Source: Allolobophora icterica (taxonomy: Eukaryota; Annelida; Clitellata; Crassiclitellata; Lumbricidae). Taken from it: DNA of 64,000 nucleotides. The position numbers and the translations under genes are program-made. How positions within the stretch are numbered: the first letter of the stretch is position 1; each line of letters begins with the position of its first letter. Location of the stretch: assembly GCA_963556255.1 (NCBI GenBank), contig OY744611.1, positions 36,681,485 through 36,745,484 of the forward strand, written 5' to 3'. Shown here one piece after another: positions 1 through 10,909 of the stretch. The notes under the pieces are model-generated. The model did no database searches and was not told the DNA's origin. It saw only the letters and a list, made by a program, of their open reading frames with translations.

Positions 1-39
1 GAAACCATTTCTACATGATTGTCTCAGTCCCTGAGTTGT

Positions 40-540
40 TTGGTAGCAGTTTAGTAGCAATCTAGTGGTTAGCCATCTTGACTGTGAACACAGAAGTTAG
101 GGGTTCAAATCCCAACCAGGGTGAGAGACGTTTTGAGATTGCTTAGAACTCCACTCGTGCCCTGTATTGACCACAGCTTGAGTACATTGAGACCATAGCA
201 TGAGTAACTTGAGTACATTGAGGCCATAGCATGAGTACATTGAGACCATAGCATGAGTACATTGAGACCATAGCATGAGTACATTGAGACCATAGCAAGA
301 GTACATTGAGACCATAGCAAGAGTACATTGAGACCATAGCATGAGCACATTGAGACCATAGCATGAGTACATTGAGACCATATCATGAGTACACTGGGAC
401 CATAACATGAGTACATTGACTGTTAACTGTCAGCAGGATGATCAGGGGATGGGAAAGCATCGTTCAACAACGCTAAGAAAAATTAAGCCACTATAGTGTT
501 TCACTCCCACGGCTGCCTCTCAAATGTGGTTTAAGGAACT
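40..540 (+). repeat. relic of SINE family B with internal minisatellite
   Basis: tRNA-like boxes lie at 75-118 (CTAGTGGTTAG, GGTTCAAATCCC; a GTG-like anticodon loop) and a family B 3' end at 495-540 (TTTCACTCCCACGGCTGCC). The middle is occupied by the 22-bp minisatellite. Confidence 0.45.
165..420. repeat. 22-bp minisatellite
   Basis: About 11 tandem copies of GAGTACATTGAGACCATAGC plus two bases, slightly diverged. They generate several overlapping minus-strand ORFs (VSMYSCYGLNVL repeats) that are artefacts. Confidence 0.9.
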
Positions 541-598
541 GATCATCTTATGTTTATTTGCGTTTTTAATAGCTGTTGTTTTTCTTCTTCTTCTGCAG

Positions 599-670
599 TA
601 CATAGGATCACAAGATGTTGCTCAACCTCACAACCGTGTCGAGATAGTTGCTGCAATGAGACGAATTCGG
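599..670 (+). CDS. NOS1AP: NOS1AP/CAPON exon (PTB domain, first visible exon)
   Basis: This 72-nt exon encodes 24 residues and lies between a good acceptor (pyrimidine tract ending TTCTGCAG) and a GTAAGA donor, in phase 0. The translation starts YIGSQDV and ends RVEIVAAMRRIR, which closely matches the early PTB-domain segment of vertebrate NOS1AP (carboxyl-terminal PDZ ligand of neuronal NO synthase; C. elegans DYC-1 family). PTB domains bind NPxY-type or related peptides, and NOS1AP is a cytosolic adaptor. Exons for the first ~35 residues of the family are not visible to the left, so the gene enters the window already under way. The apparent ORF beginning at 524 is only intron read-through into this exon. 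Confidence 0.9.
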
Positions 671-739
671 GTAAGATCGTCGATGACTGTTCGATCTTCA
701 TTGGACGTTGATTTCATTTCTGCCACATACGGGCAAATT

Positions 740-963
740 TAGGGTTGTGGTGGTGTAGCGGTATGTTCTGTGCCTTGTAACCGAGGGGTCGCAGGTTCGA
801 ATCTACCTCAAGCCACTGCATAGCAACCTTGAACAAGTTGTTCACCCACAACTGTGTGTGAGGAAGGCAACGGGAAACCACCTCACTCATCTCATCTCAT
901 CTCGGGTTGGCTTAAAGCCAGTGGACCTGCCTTCAGGCAGAGAACTCATCATTATCATCATCG
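740..963 (+). repeat. tRNA-derived SINE (family A)
   Basis: It has a tRNA-like head with box A TGGTGTAGCGGTA and box B GGTTCGAATC spaced as in tRNA. The acceptor stem does not pair fully, so this is not a functional tRNA gene. A body with GGCAACGGGAAACCACCTC follows, and a short CATCATTATCATCATC tail. Confidence 0.7.
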
Positions 964-1261
964 TGGGCAAAGTCTCTCATCACTTGAGTCATTCAGTCTA
1001 TCTTTATGTGGTTTTTAGACTATGATAGGATAATGGGTGGGGTAGGTTTGGGTGGGATTGTGGGGTTGGGGTGGTAACATTTTGCATGTGGATCAACAGC
1101 AGATTCTCTATTTCATGTGATGGAACAGAATGTGTATGGAGGCGACGGAGTCTGAAAGCCATCAGGTTAGAAGTAGGCACTGTATCGGGTTCCAGTGCAA
1201 AATGATATTCAATTTAAGATCTCTTTTTAACAGAGTCATCGGAATTTCCCCATTGACTAAA

Positions 1262-1815
1262 GGACCAGTTTGGCAGAAGACAGACTAGATTGACTGATTC
1301 ACTGACTGACTGACACACTGACTGAGTGACTGACTGATTCACTGACTGGCTGAATGACTGACTGACGCACTGACTGACTGATTCACTGACTGATTCACTG
1401 ACTGGCTGAATGACTGACGCACTGACTGAGTGACTGACTGATTCACTGACTGGCTAAGTGACTGACTGACACACTGAGTGACTGACTGATTCACTCACTG
1501 GCTGAATGACTGACTGACGCACTGAGTGACTGACTGATTCAATGACTGGCTAAGTGACTGACTGACACACTGACTGAGTGACTGACTGATGCACTGAGTG
1601 ACTGACTGATTCACTGACTGGCTAAGTGACTGACTGACTGAGTGACTGACTGATTCACTGACTGGCTGAATGACTGACTGACGCACTGACTGACTGAGTG
1701 ACTGACTGATTCACTGACTGGCTAAGTGACTGACTGACACACTGACTGACTGACTGATTCACTGACTGGCTGACTGACTGAGACACTGACCGACCGACCG
1801 ACGCACTGACTGGCC
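1262..1815. repeat. GACT-based minisatellite
   Basis: Higher-order tandem repeats built from GACTGACTGATTCACTGACT with GGCTGAATGACT and GGCTAAGTGACT variants, in a NOS1AP intron. Confidence 0.9.
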
Positions 1816-2189
1816 ATGTCCTCATCTGAAGAGTGATGTTTTGTGGCCAGAGCAATATTCAATTGTTTTTGAGTTATGCCTGAATTCTTTGGTTGGTCGT
1901 CAGCTTGAAAAGGTCACTTGAAGTAGCTGTAATATTTATTAAGCTATGAAGGAGGGAGGTAGGGATGGAGGGTAGAGAGGCGTTCTCGATACTTGGCTGT
2001 GTATGATTTTTCTATCACGTAACTGTTTAGGTTTTGTGTTCAGGTGAGAGGGAGGGAGCCTCTGCTGAATAGGGGAGAGAGGTAGGGAGGGAGGAAGTGA
2101 ATAGCCTACGGCTGTAGGCCTGACTGTTTGCATGTTCGCTAGTAATGACTGACATTGATGGGACTTAAATTTGAACGGGAATTGTATCT

Positions 2190-2640
2190 TCAGTGGACAG
2201 ACAGACAGACAGAAAGAGACAGACAGACAGCAGACAGACAAGTAGAGAGGCGGATGGACACATTGGACAGACAGACAGATGGACGGACTAATGTAAAGGC
2301 AGGCTGAGAGAAAGGACAGACAGACGGAGAGACGGATGGACAGACAGAGACGGATAGGATGAACAGACAAATGGACCGGCATATGGACTGGCGGACAGAC
2401 AGACAGACAGACAGACATGCGGAGGAACAGAGGAACAGAGTATATGTTTGGTGTAATTCTGTTTCTATTTGCTTGGTTGCTTTCTCTCTTTTTGCTTCAA
2501 TTTTATTTATTGAAATCCTAATGAAAGACAGCAGTTGTTTAGTTTTTCTTCTTTGCCTGTCTGTCTCTCTGCCTGTTTGTCTGTCTGTCTCCCTGTCTCT
2601 CTCTCTCTGCCTGTTTGTCTGTCTCTGTGTGCAATTAGTC
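2190..2640. repeat. (ACAG)n then (CTGT)n simple repeats
   Basis: 2190-2430 is rich in GACAGACAGA and 2555-2635 in CTGTCTGTCT. The opposite orientation of the two tracts, ~120 bp apart, gives some foldback potential. Confidence 0.85.
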
Positions 2641-3238
2641 ATTGCAACCTTTGACTGAAACTCATTATCTGGATTTCTGTTCTGTTGAGTTTATTCATCT
2701 GTTCTGCCTGTCTGTGTATCTCTGTCTGTTCATCTTTGTTCCTCTGTCAGTCTGTATGCACGTCAGCATGTCTCTGTGTCTGGTTAGGACTGAGTGTGTC
2801 TTTGTCTGTGTCTCCTGTTTTTTGGTCAGCTGTTTGGTGGCTGAGGTTTCCTTTGGTTTCCTATGTCATTTGCTTCTCTTTTCACTATGGAAAACTGGTT
2901 TGATGGTTCAAAGGATCAAATAACCTCACCCATCCACCTCCTCCTCCATGTCCTGCTCCTCTTTTTTGTCCTCCTTCTTGTCCTGCTCCCCTTCCTTGTC
3001 CTCTTCCTTGCCTCTGTCCTCGTCCTTATCCTCCTTCTTGTCTTTGTCCTTGTCCTCTCTGTCCTGCTCCTCCTTGTCCCTGTCCTCCTCCTGCCCTTGG
3101 TTGACCCTGTTGAGACTGTCTATTGTAGTTCATTTCTGAGGTCATTTAGTGCAGGGTCTTGAGAATACTTGTCCTCAGTTGGGCTGAACTGTTTTCCCAT
3201 CTGTGCCTCAGACCGTTCTTTCGTTTTCTTTCTGACAG

Positions 3239-3334
3239 TTTGAGTGCAAGACGCGAGGAGTGAAAAAGCAAAAGGTCGACGTGACAATCTCTGTCCGAGG
3301 GGTCAAAGTCGTCCTGTTCAAACGCAACAAAAAG
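3239..3334 (+). CDS. NOS1AP: NOS1AP exon, PTB domain beta strands
   Basis: This is a 96-nt, phase-0 exon between TCTGACAG and a GTCAGT donor. It encodes 32 residues starting FECKTRGVKKQKVDV and continuing with SVRGVKVVLFKRNKK. In vertebrate NOS1AP the same place holds the KKKKVSIMVSVDGVKVILKKKKK-type segment, so both order and spacing agree. The lysine-rich stretch is typical of this PTB family. Confidence 0.9.
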
Positions 3335-3454
3335 GTCAGTGTCGTTCAAGGCCATTCCAAGGTCATCTGTCTAATCTGATCTTATCTGATGAGTTCTATA
3401 GTGTTATTATTGTAATTCCTCTTTTTTGCTTCAAAGATGCTGTGCAAGTGTTCA

Positions 3455-3990
3455 CATGCATACATACATACATACATATATACATACATACATACATACA
3501 TACACACATACATTCCTACAGACATATATATATATAGTATACATACATGCATGCATGCACACATATGTACCAACAGACATATATATATATATATATATTA
3601 TATGGTACTTATACACAGGGGCATCTATCCCCCTAAGTCATTGGAGCAACTTCACCTTCCCTCCTCTTTTTCCCCCTTCCCTTCCTTCCCCCCTAAAATG
3701 GTGGCACACACACTGACAGATCTCCCCCCCCCCTATTTCTTGGATGAAGCATTTGCTCCAAGGTTTCTATGGTGTAGACGCCCCTGCTTATACATAGTAC
3801 ATTCACTCATGCATGCCTACAGACATATGCATGCATACCTACAGATGTGTGCATATATGTTCATACATGCATGCATGCATACTCACTTTCCTACATATAC
3901 ATATATATATACATTGATGTATATACATACACAATATCACCCACCATGGTTACTTCATCACATACATACACACATACATACTTGCAAACA
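3455..3990. repeat. (CATA)n/(ATGC)n simple repeats around the family 1 MITE
   Basis: CATACATACATA and TATATATA tracts lie on both sides of 3616-3786. They yield long spurious ORFs. Confidence 0.85.
3616..3786. mobile_element. 171-bp hAT-like MITE (family 1)
   Basis: The terminal inverted repeats are CAGGGGCATCTA / TAGACGCCCCTG, with an exact 8-bp target duplication CTTATACA on each side. It is non-coding, with two C-rich stretches. It has the same length as, and strong similarity to, the copy at 43508-43678. The 8-bp duplication and CAGGGGCG ends indicate the hAT superfamily. Confidence 0.88.
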
Positions 3991-3999
3991 TATTCCCGT

Positions 4000-4390
4000 A
4001 ATAATAATAATATTCTTTATTATTTCAAACTGACAGACGCAGTAAGATTACATTGAAACATGAAAGTACAATCAAGATCTTAATTAAACACATGGTTTGG
4101 CAGTCATGCAAGGCGCCACCCTAGAGAGGGGTTACGGAAATCGATCCGCGTACCTAATGCTCTCCTGGCCATGAGTGTTACCATTACTCTATCCCTCCTC
4201 CCCCTCCTCTGAGGCTGCAAAGCTTCAGTCGATGATTGCTTCTAAGCAAGAGCAGAATCACGATCTTTGGACAGATGAGATCGAGATCGATTAGTGAAAT
4301 TAGAATGTTCCTAAAAGTTGGTCTGTAACCCAGCTACAGTAGATAACTACCCCGGTACTCCTCACCTCTTCTAAGGAGCAGAAAGGCAGC
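4000..4390 (-). repeat. tRNA-derived SINE (family C)
   Basis: On the minus strand a tRNA-like head (GGATAGAGTAATGGTAA ... GGATCGATTTCC) is followed by a body with GGCGCCTTGCATGACTGCC and a 3' end TTACTGCG...CTGTCAGTTTGAAAT and a (TTA)n tail. It shares its 3' part with 15717-15960 and both parts loosely with 6550-6850. Confidence 0.6.
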
Positions 4391-4651
4391 GTTTACCACT
4401 CAGCTGAACTGAAGTAATTTGATGCTTCTCGTATTTCTAATGTGTTTCTTTGGTTACATTTAACATGATTTGATGTCTGTCATTTAACGTGACCTGGTGT
4501 CTGTCATTTAACATGATTTGAGATTTATATTCTTGAAACAGATGATCAACTTGTGACAGTTTTGACTTTACAATCGTTACACTTTTAATTACTTGCAGAT
4601 TGGTCTATCTTCTAAAAGAGCTTAGCTGGTTCACATGAACAGATGATAAAC

Positions 4652-4654
4652 CTC

Positions 4655-4695
<41 letters not shown>

Positions 4696-4698
4696 TGA

Positions 4699-4771
<73 letters not shown>

Positions 4772-4815
4772 TGATCTGTCTGTCTTACTCATTTGGTCTA
4801 TCCGTTCAATCATCT
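4652..4815. repeat. (CTGT)n microsatellite
   Basis: About 35 near-perfect CTGT units with GATC interruptions, in a NOS1AP intron. Confidence 0.95.
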
Positions 4816-5170
4816 GTCTGTCTAATGTTTTTGCTGGTGAGTAACTAATGGTCCTTGATTCACTGATTTAACTAAGTGAGAGATCTTGTTCCTGGATCTT
4901 TTCGCTTATCCGTTGGTGTATTCCCAGGGCTCTTCATAAATAAACCAGGGTCCTCATGAATAATTCACAAGGCCTTTGTTTCCAAAATGATAACAAGTGC
5001 TGCACTTCATTAAAACAGATCCACTTACTGAATATAGTTGTAAACAGAAAGAAAAGAAAAACAGATCATCCCTGTTTGTATTCATGCCTCTGCCTTTGTC
5101 TCTGCTTATCTCTGCTTATAGCTTTGTCTGTATGTGTCAATCTGATGAGTTTGTTTTTGGTTTTGAGTAG

Positions 5171-5220
5171 AAATTGCGTGCAGAGGAGAATCTTCCGATT
5201 CTTGACCATCCAATCCACCG
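5171..5220 (+). CDS. NOS1AP: NOS1AP exon, short PTB exon
   Basis: This is a 50-nt exon with a TTGAGTAG acceptor and a GTCAGT donor, entering in phase 0 and leaving with two bases of a codon. It encodes KLRAEENLPILDHPIH, and the split codon becomes Arg with the next exon. It fits the family segment that ends DPIYR before IFYVSHD. It is shorter than the vertebrate counterpart, which has an extra EWTWDES-type loop, so a small alternative exon cannot be excluded. Confidence 0.8.
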
Positions 5221-5684
5221 GTCAGTTGAACTCGGACAATGCAAAATGTTCCTTTGATACACTTATTCATTAATGTCATTCATTTTTTGTTAAGTGAGTC
5301 TTTCAGTTTAACTACAGTGGTGCCTTCTTTGAACGCTGTTTTTGACAGTCACGCAAAGAACCGCTGTATAATGAGATTATGTTACAAGGAGTTCATTTTC
5401 TAAAATTCAACTTATTTCGTGTTCCGTGTCTCAACCATGTTATTTCAGAATTCATTTGATAGTGAAGCATTTTACAAGAAACTTTCGACGTAGGTTAAGT
5501 CGATAATTAATAGAAAGCTGAGATCTGCAACTGTATGTTTAAATAATCTTTCGATCGATCGGCCGATCCTGTATTTTCCATGCATTGGCTTCGATCATCC
5601 CTTGTAGGGTCAGAATCGTTTTGCTAATTTCACCATTCAGCTGCTGAACCTCATTTAATGCTCTGTTTGACTTAAGCGCATCTC

Positions 5685-5850
5685 TCTCTGTCTGTCTGTC
5701 TGTCCATCTGTCTGTCTGTGTGCCTGTGTCTGTCTGTGTGTGTCTGTCTGTATATGTGTGTCTGTCTGTATATGTGTGTGTGTGTCTCTGTATGTGTGTG
5801 TTTGTATGTTTGTCTGTCTGTCTCTCAGTCTCTCTCTCTGTCTGTCTCAT
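5685..5850. repeat. (CTGT)n/(TGTG)n simple repeat
   Basis: Mixed CTGTCTGT and GTATGTGTGTC units, without coding potential. Confidence 0.9.
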
Positions 5851-6403
5851 TTTCCATCAGCCCGTCCAATATCCAGACAAATGTTGCAATTATTCGCAGA
5901 TTTAACTCTGCTGCTGTTTTTCTGCTTTCCCCTTCCCTCTCCATTCGTCGTCTGCTCCCTTATTCCATGCTTTCCTCTTCCAGTTTGTCCCTCTTACTTG
6001 TCCTGCTAGCTTCCATCCATCCATCCATCCATCCACGTGAGGTCCATTGTTTGCGATTGATCCAGGGTCACTGGTGATAATTAGTTTCTCCGCTTCACTG
6101 TATAATGAGGAAGTTCGTCTAACGAGCGGAAGAAATTTATGGCTTCCCCAAACGACTGCCATCCCTGTTCTGATCTTCTGCATGAATATTAATGATACTC
6201 ATGCATATTCACTATCTACAAATATTAATTATTCAGTGATATATATTTTAATAACATTAACCATCAGTGAATGTTAACTAATCGTGGATATTTATCATCT
6301 GTGAATATTCACGAGGTATGAATGTTAACTAGTCATGGGTATAAATCATCTATGAATATTCGCTATCTATGATTAATAACTGAGTTTGTTCTTGCTCTTG
6401 AAG

Positions 6404-6512
6404 GATCTTCTATGTGTCGCATGACTCACATGATCTGCTCATCTTCAGCTATATCTCACGTGAATCAGCGAGTAACCTGTTCTGTTGCAACGTCTTCAAA
6501 GCTTTTAAAAAG
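6404..6512 (+). CDS. NOS1AP: NOS1AP exon, PTB core
   Basis: This 109-nt exon runs from a CTTGAAG acceptor to a GTCAGA donor. The first base completes the Arg codon left open by the previous exon. It encodes [20 protein letters not shown] followed by [16 protein letters not shown], a strong match to the [20 protein letters not shown] / NIFRCNVFKSKKK core of the NOS1AP PTB domain. The exact phase match is good evidence for the exon chain. Confidence 0.92.
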
Positions 6513-6549
6513 GTCAGAACTCACCCTCGGCTTAGGTTTTCAATCCTAC

Positions 6550-6850
6550 CCTGCACAGTCTAACCATGCCTTAGGGGTATAGATGAATGGTAATACTCTT
6601 GCATAAAGAACATAAGATCTTGAAAGACGCGGTTCAATACTCGCAAGCCCCCTCTAGGTCGACTCAGCCTTCCACTTCCTAGGGGCAGAGCTTAGTAAAA
6701 TGAACAGGCACCTATCAGGCTGCCAAGATGTGTGTTCAATATGGTCTTGATAATTGTACCATCAATGTTTTATTGTTTCAATGTAAGTTACTGCGGTTTG
6801 TCAGTGACCTTGTGAATGGGCATGAATAATATTATTATTATATTATTATT
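6550..6850 (+). repeat. tRNA-derived SINE (family C)
   Basis: The tRNA-like head has GGTATAGATGAATGGTAA and box-B-like GGTTCAATAC. The 3' end is TTTCAATGTAAGTTACTGCG and a (ATT)n tail near 6828-6850. It is a diverged sister of the copy at 4000-4390 on the other strand. Confidence 0.55.
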
Positions 6851-7298
6851 CTACCATTCCCTACCTTTTTGCTCTACTCTGCCCACGCTATCTCATCTAA
6901 CCCAATCCTAGCTAGCCCTACCAAACCGTACTTTACCCTACCCTATGCTTCCTGACTCTACCTATTTAGTCCTACTCCATCTTACTCTACCATATGGTAC
7001 CCTACCCTTTGCCCAACTGTATCCTATCTGACTCTGCCCTATCCAGTCCTAACCTCAAGATCTCTTATTTATTCGTTCATTCATAGCAGACATTTATATA
7101 GTGCCTCTTAAAGGAGAACTACTCGGAGGTGCTCCCGACTCCAGCACGGCTGAACAGAGAGGTCTTTACAATGATAACAACCCATAAATCATCAAATTCC
7201 AACTACCTACTGGATGCCACTTGGCTCAGAGTCAAAAGAATTACTTTTGCTTGTGGCATTCCTGCTTTCTTAATGGCACTTTGTTTGCTTTATTTTAG

Positions 7299-7440
7299 AG
7301 TCACGCTCTCCAAGTGGTTCGCACGATCGGTCAAGCGTTCGACGTGTGTCACCGGTTGGCAATTGAAGCGGAACTGAGTGACAACGAAGAGAGCAGGAAC
7401 AACGACAGCAAAGCAACAGCAGATGACAACGTACAACCGA
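7299..7440 (+). CDS. NOS1AP: NOS1AP exon, PTB C-terminal helix and linker
   Basis: This 142-nt exon is preceded by TATTTTAG and followed by GTAAGA, entering in phase 0 and leaving in phase 1. It begins SHALQVVRTIGQAFDVCHRL, matching the C-terminal PTB helix of the family (SQAMRIVRTVGQAFEVCHKL). It then runs into an acidic, polar linker rich in N, D and S with no recognisable domain, as in other NOS1AP proteins. Confidence 0.9.
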
Positions 7441-8764
7441 GTAAGAAACGATTAGCGACTGATTAATCCATTTGTTAATTTGTTCCTTGATGTGATTGCT
7501 ACGTATTATTCATTTAATTATTGATTGATTTATTGCCAAATTAGTGATTGTTTGTAATATGTCATCTCAGCATCCTAAATTAATTTAAGTGATTACCTTT
7601 TTAGTTTGCTCATACCGGAATATCATAGTGTAAAATAAGACAGAAGCAACCAGAGAAAATAATTAAGAAAGAAACATTTATAAGTAATTAAGAAGAAAGA
7701 AACTTTGATAAGTAAACATTAATGCGGTCACAGTCAGTTTACAGTCATTATACCACTACCGGAAGCTAAGGCTGCTATTTATAGGTCTGTGGCTAGTTCT
7801 CTTTATTTGCACTGGATTATCTTCAGATTTTATGACTCCGTTTTCAAGTACTATCTTCAGGGATGAGACAATCTTTGGCAACTTCCTTGTCTGTATCTGG
7901 GAACAATACCCATTCTAGTGATTTTTCAGTGCTTTCAGAAACTGGAGTTCAATAATTGTAGTTTGATTTAGCTATTTCTCAGGACATTCTTGTTTACACC
8001 TAGGCTCGATTTTCAGTGTGACACGAATGGGTCTCGAACTTTTGGTTAGAATTGTGTTAATAGTGTGCCATTTTCGGGACTTGAACAAATTTTTTTAGTT
8101 CAATTACCAGTACATTTTCATTGGTGATTTGTTGTCAGAAATAATACATTTCAAGAAATTTCTCTTGCAACATTGTTATTTTTAGCACATTGTAAAATTA
8201 CTGGTACACTAACTGATGGAAATAAGTCAGTATTTTTAATTTAGGACGCTGATACAATTTGTTGTAATGCATTAATAATTTGGGATGTTAGCACGATAAT
8301 TGCCAATTGATTTATTGACAATTAAGTTGTTTGTTGAGTTGATTATTTCTATGCCTAGGTTTCTCACATATGAAGTTGTTGATTGTTCGACCTTTGCCCT
8401 AGTTGAATGGTGGATCTAATTATTTGATCATAGCAGCCATTGGCATTTGATAATTGATCGATTTTGACAGTTGATTGATTTTATTATTTTATTTTATTTT
8501 TATTCTATTATTTTCTTATTTTTGTTGTTGTAATATCTTTATTTTTTAAGCGCTATCTAATGATAAAGCATCCATCTGTGGCTCTGAGCAGTTATGCGTG
8601 AAGGTACCTGTGAAATTAATAATCTCAGTTGGAGAGTCTCGAACCGGCATTGCAGGTTGAGATTTTTAAAATAATACACTATCGTTGTTTGGTAGTAAAA
8701 AATGATTGGCGCTTGATTGATTTTTATGGTTGATTTATTTTCATGGTTGATTTGCTTCGTTTAG
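7441..8764 (+). other. NOS1AP intron, no further feature seen
   Basis: A/T-rich intron sequence between two assigned exons. It contains many short ATTGATTG-type repeats but no recognisable gene or mobile element. Confidence 0.7.
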
Positions 8765-8964
8765 ATTCCGTGGATTGCAAGGTGGATGTTACCAACGATT
8801 CCGCCATCTGCTCTAAATCGCTCGACCAGATCCAAACAACGCTTGTGGATTCCGGTCACTCAACCGCATCGAGTGATGTCATCAGACACGCTCAGCTGAT
8901 CCTAGCATCAGCCAACTACAGGCCATTAGCCACGTCGGCAGGAGGCGCCACACTGGCTCCTCAG
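8765..8964 (+). CDS. NOS1AP: NOS1AP exon, central linker
   Basis: This is a 200-nt exon with a TCGTTTAG acceptor and a CAG|GTCAGC donor. Two leading bases complete a codon from the previous exon and it ends in phase 0. It encodes 66 residues of low-complexity linker rich in S, T and A, starting SVDCKVDVTND and ending GGATLAPQ. The residues alone would not identify the gene. Assignment rests on the open frame, the splice sites, the phase match on both sides and position between two recognised exons. Confidence 0.75.
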
Positions 8965-8984
8965 GTCAGCAATCCCTGTTTCTC

Positions 8985-9262
8985 TTCTCTCCCTCTCTCT
9001 GTCTCTCTCTGCGTTTCTGTTCGATCCTCCATCTCTGTCTGTCTGTCTCTGTCTCTCTCTGTGTGTCTGTCCGCCCTCTGTGTCTGTCCGTCCCTCCGTC
9101 TTTGTCTGTTTCTGTCTCTGTCTCGCTGTGTCTGTCCTTCCCTCCATCTCTGTCTGTCTCTTTCTCTGTGTCTGTCTATCCCTCTGTCTCTCTCTCTATG
9201 TCTGTCTATCCCTCTGTCTCTCTCTCTCTCTGTTTGTCCGTCCCTCCGTCTGTCTCTCTGAA
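8985..9262. repeat. CTGTCTCTCT-rich simple repeat
   Basis: Imperfect pyrimidine repeat with CGTCCCTC variants directly after a NOS1AP exon. Long ORFs on both strands here are artefacts. Confidence 0.9.
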
Positions 9263-9560
9263 TTGCCACTGATTTTATGAAATTAGTCAAGGAAAAAGAA
9301 AAAAGAGCTACATAAATGGGTGACCAGTTGATGTCAATTCATTGCAACACCTTTCCATCATTAGAATTGCCATTTAGAAGAAACAAAGAATCCATGTAAC
9401 GAGTTAATCATTGTTTAATATTTACTATTGATCTATTTATTATTGAATTGTTTAATAATTGTTTGCTTTTGATCTGTATAAAAAAGAATTCATTGTTTCA
9501 TATCATTTTAAAGAAATTGAGTTAATAATGAGGGTGATGATGATGATTGTTTGTGTGTAG

Positions 9561-9776
9561 GTCATTGGTACTATCTCGTCACCACTGGCGCCGCATCCTC
9601 TGACAGATGATGTTGCTATGGGAGACGGGACGCTGGTGAGCAGTCGTCATCAGATACAGTTGTTTCTCCAGCAACAGGTGGCACTGCAATCGCAGCAGAC
9701 ACAGTGTCTCCTGTCTCAGATGCAACTCCTCAAAGACCAGTTGGCTGCGGAGACAGAGGCGCGCATTGAAGCACAG
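9561..9776 (+). CDS. NOS1AP: NOS1AP exon, Gln-rich start of coiled coil
   Basis: This is a 216-nt, phase-0 exon between TTGTGTGTAG and GTATGC. The second half reads [19 protein letters not shown] and then [19 protein letters not shown], closely matching the glutamine-rich and coiled-coil region of NOS1AP ([20 protein letters not shown] in vertebrates). The first ~25 residues are family-variable linker. Confidence 0.92.
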
Positions 9777-10115
9777 GTATGCATCCAATGCTCACCTTTT
9801 ACAACTAACAGCTCCAATCCACTTACCGGTCTTCTTTAGAGGAGAACAGATGAAACTAATTGGGGATTACTGCTTAGCCCTGAACTGGATTTATTGTTTT
9901 TTCGGGGGTAAAGATGTGTCTGTTACTTTAAACGGGTGTTTAGCCCCTATGTGTAGAGCAAATTATTTATGCCAGTATATCATGAGTCACTCACAAATAT
10001 GGACAGACAGACAGGCCGAGAGAATAAGGAAAGGATGTTAAGAACTGTTAATTAGTAATAATAGTAATAATAGTTTAATAGATGCATAGTTACGTGGTTG
10101 TTTTACCATGGACAG

Positions 10116-10241
10116 GTGCGCATCCATCAGTTGCTGATGCAGAACCAGGAATTACTGGAGCATATCGGCGTCTTGGTTGAGCGACTGCTCCAACTCGAAG
10201 GACGAACTGTTGCCAAGGCAGAACTCATTCAGCTGCCACAG
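10116..10241 (+). CDS. NOS1AP: NOS1AP exon, second coiled-coil segment
   Basis: This is a 126-nt, phase-0 exon between ACCATGGACAG and GTGAGC. The residues VRIHQLLMQNQELLEHIGVL and VERLLQLEG align with VHQLLLQNKDMLQHISLLV and the following coiled coil of vertebrate NOS1AP. The heptad-like leucine spacing is clear. The exon ends with ELIQLPQ. Confidence 0.92.
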
Positions 10242-10499
10242 GTGAGCCACTTATTCAATGTCCAGTTAATCACTGGTGAACTGTGGTCAATAATGACCTT
10301 TCAGCTGTCACCATTTAAAGACATTGGACATATACTCGAGGACAGTGGCGTCTTTGGCACCAAGACAATATAAGACAGAACTTTCTAACTGGATTTCAAA
10401 GCAGAAACAAAATGAATTAGTTTCATTGTGATCGGGATCTCTGGAAGCAGAGAAAGATCCATTTTTATATCCAACAGAAGATAGGTGGAAGCAAGAAAT

Positions 10500-10856
10500 A
10501 GAGAAAGAAGGAGAATACTATAGAGAGAGAAGGAGGGAGCAAGAGAGAGAGAGAGAAGGAGGGAGCAAGAGAGAGAGAAGGAGGGAGCAAGAGAGAGAGA
10601 AGGAGGGAGCAAGAGAGAGAAGGAGGGAGGGAGAGAGAAGGAGGGAGCAAGAGAGAGAGAAGGAAGAAGGGAGAGAGAGAAGGAGGGAGCAAGAGAGAGA
10701 GAGAGAAGGAGGGAGGGAGAGAGAAGGAGGGAGCAAGAGAGAGAGAGAAGGAAGGAGGGAGAGAGAAGGAGGGAACAAAAGAGAGAGAGAAAGGAGGGTG
10801 CAACAGAAAGAGGAGGGAGCGAGATAGACAAGGGAGGGAGACAAGAGAGAAAGAGA
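10500..10856. repeat. purine-rich minisatellite (GAAGGAGGGAGCAAGAGAGA)
   Basis: About 15 tandem ~20-28-bp units. The transcribed strand is almost pure pyrimidine. It ends ~55 bp before the NOS1AP terminal exon. Confidence 0.9.
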
Positions 10857-10909
10857 GATAACTGTTGTTTGTTTTGATTGGATGAATATGTGTGTATGTT
10901 TGTTTGTAG

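Noticed and set aside
75..120. tRNA-His-like gene
   Set aside because: Boxes A and B and a GTG loop are present but the acceptor stem does not pair. It is a SINE head.
165..420. Regular direct repeats resembling a CRISPR array
   Set aside because: The 22-bp units are contiguous with no spacers, and the genome is eukaryotic. It is a minisatellite.
524..742. Independent small membrane protein
   Set aside because: The hydrophobic start is the pyrimidine tract of the NOS1AP intron and the rest includes a true exon plus intron read-through.
740..815. tRNA gene (TGT anticodon-like)
   Set aside because: The stems have mismatches and a SINE body with tail follows directly.
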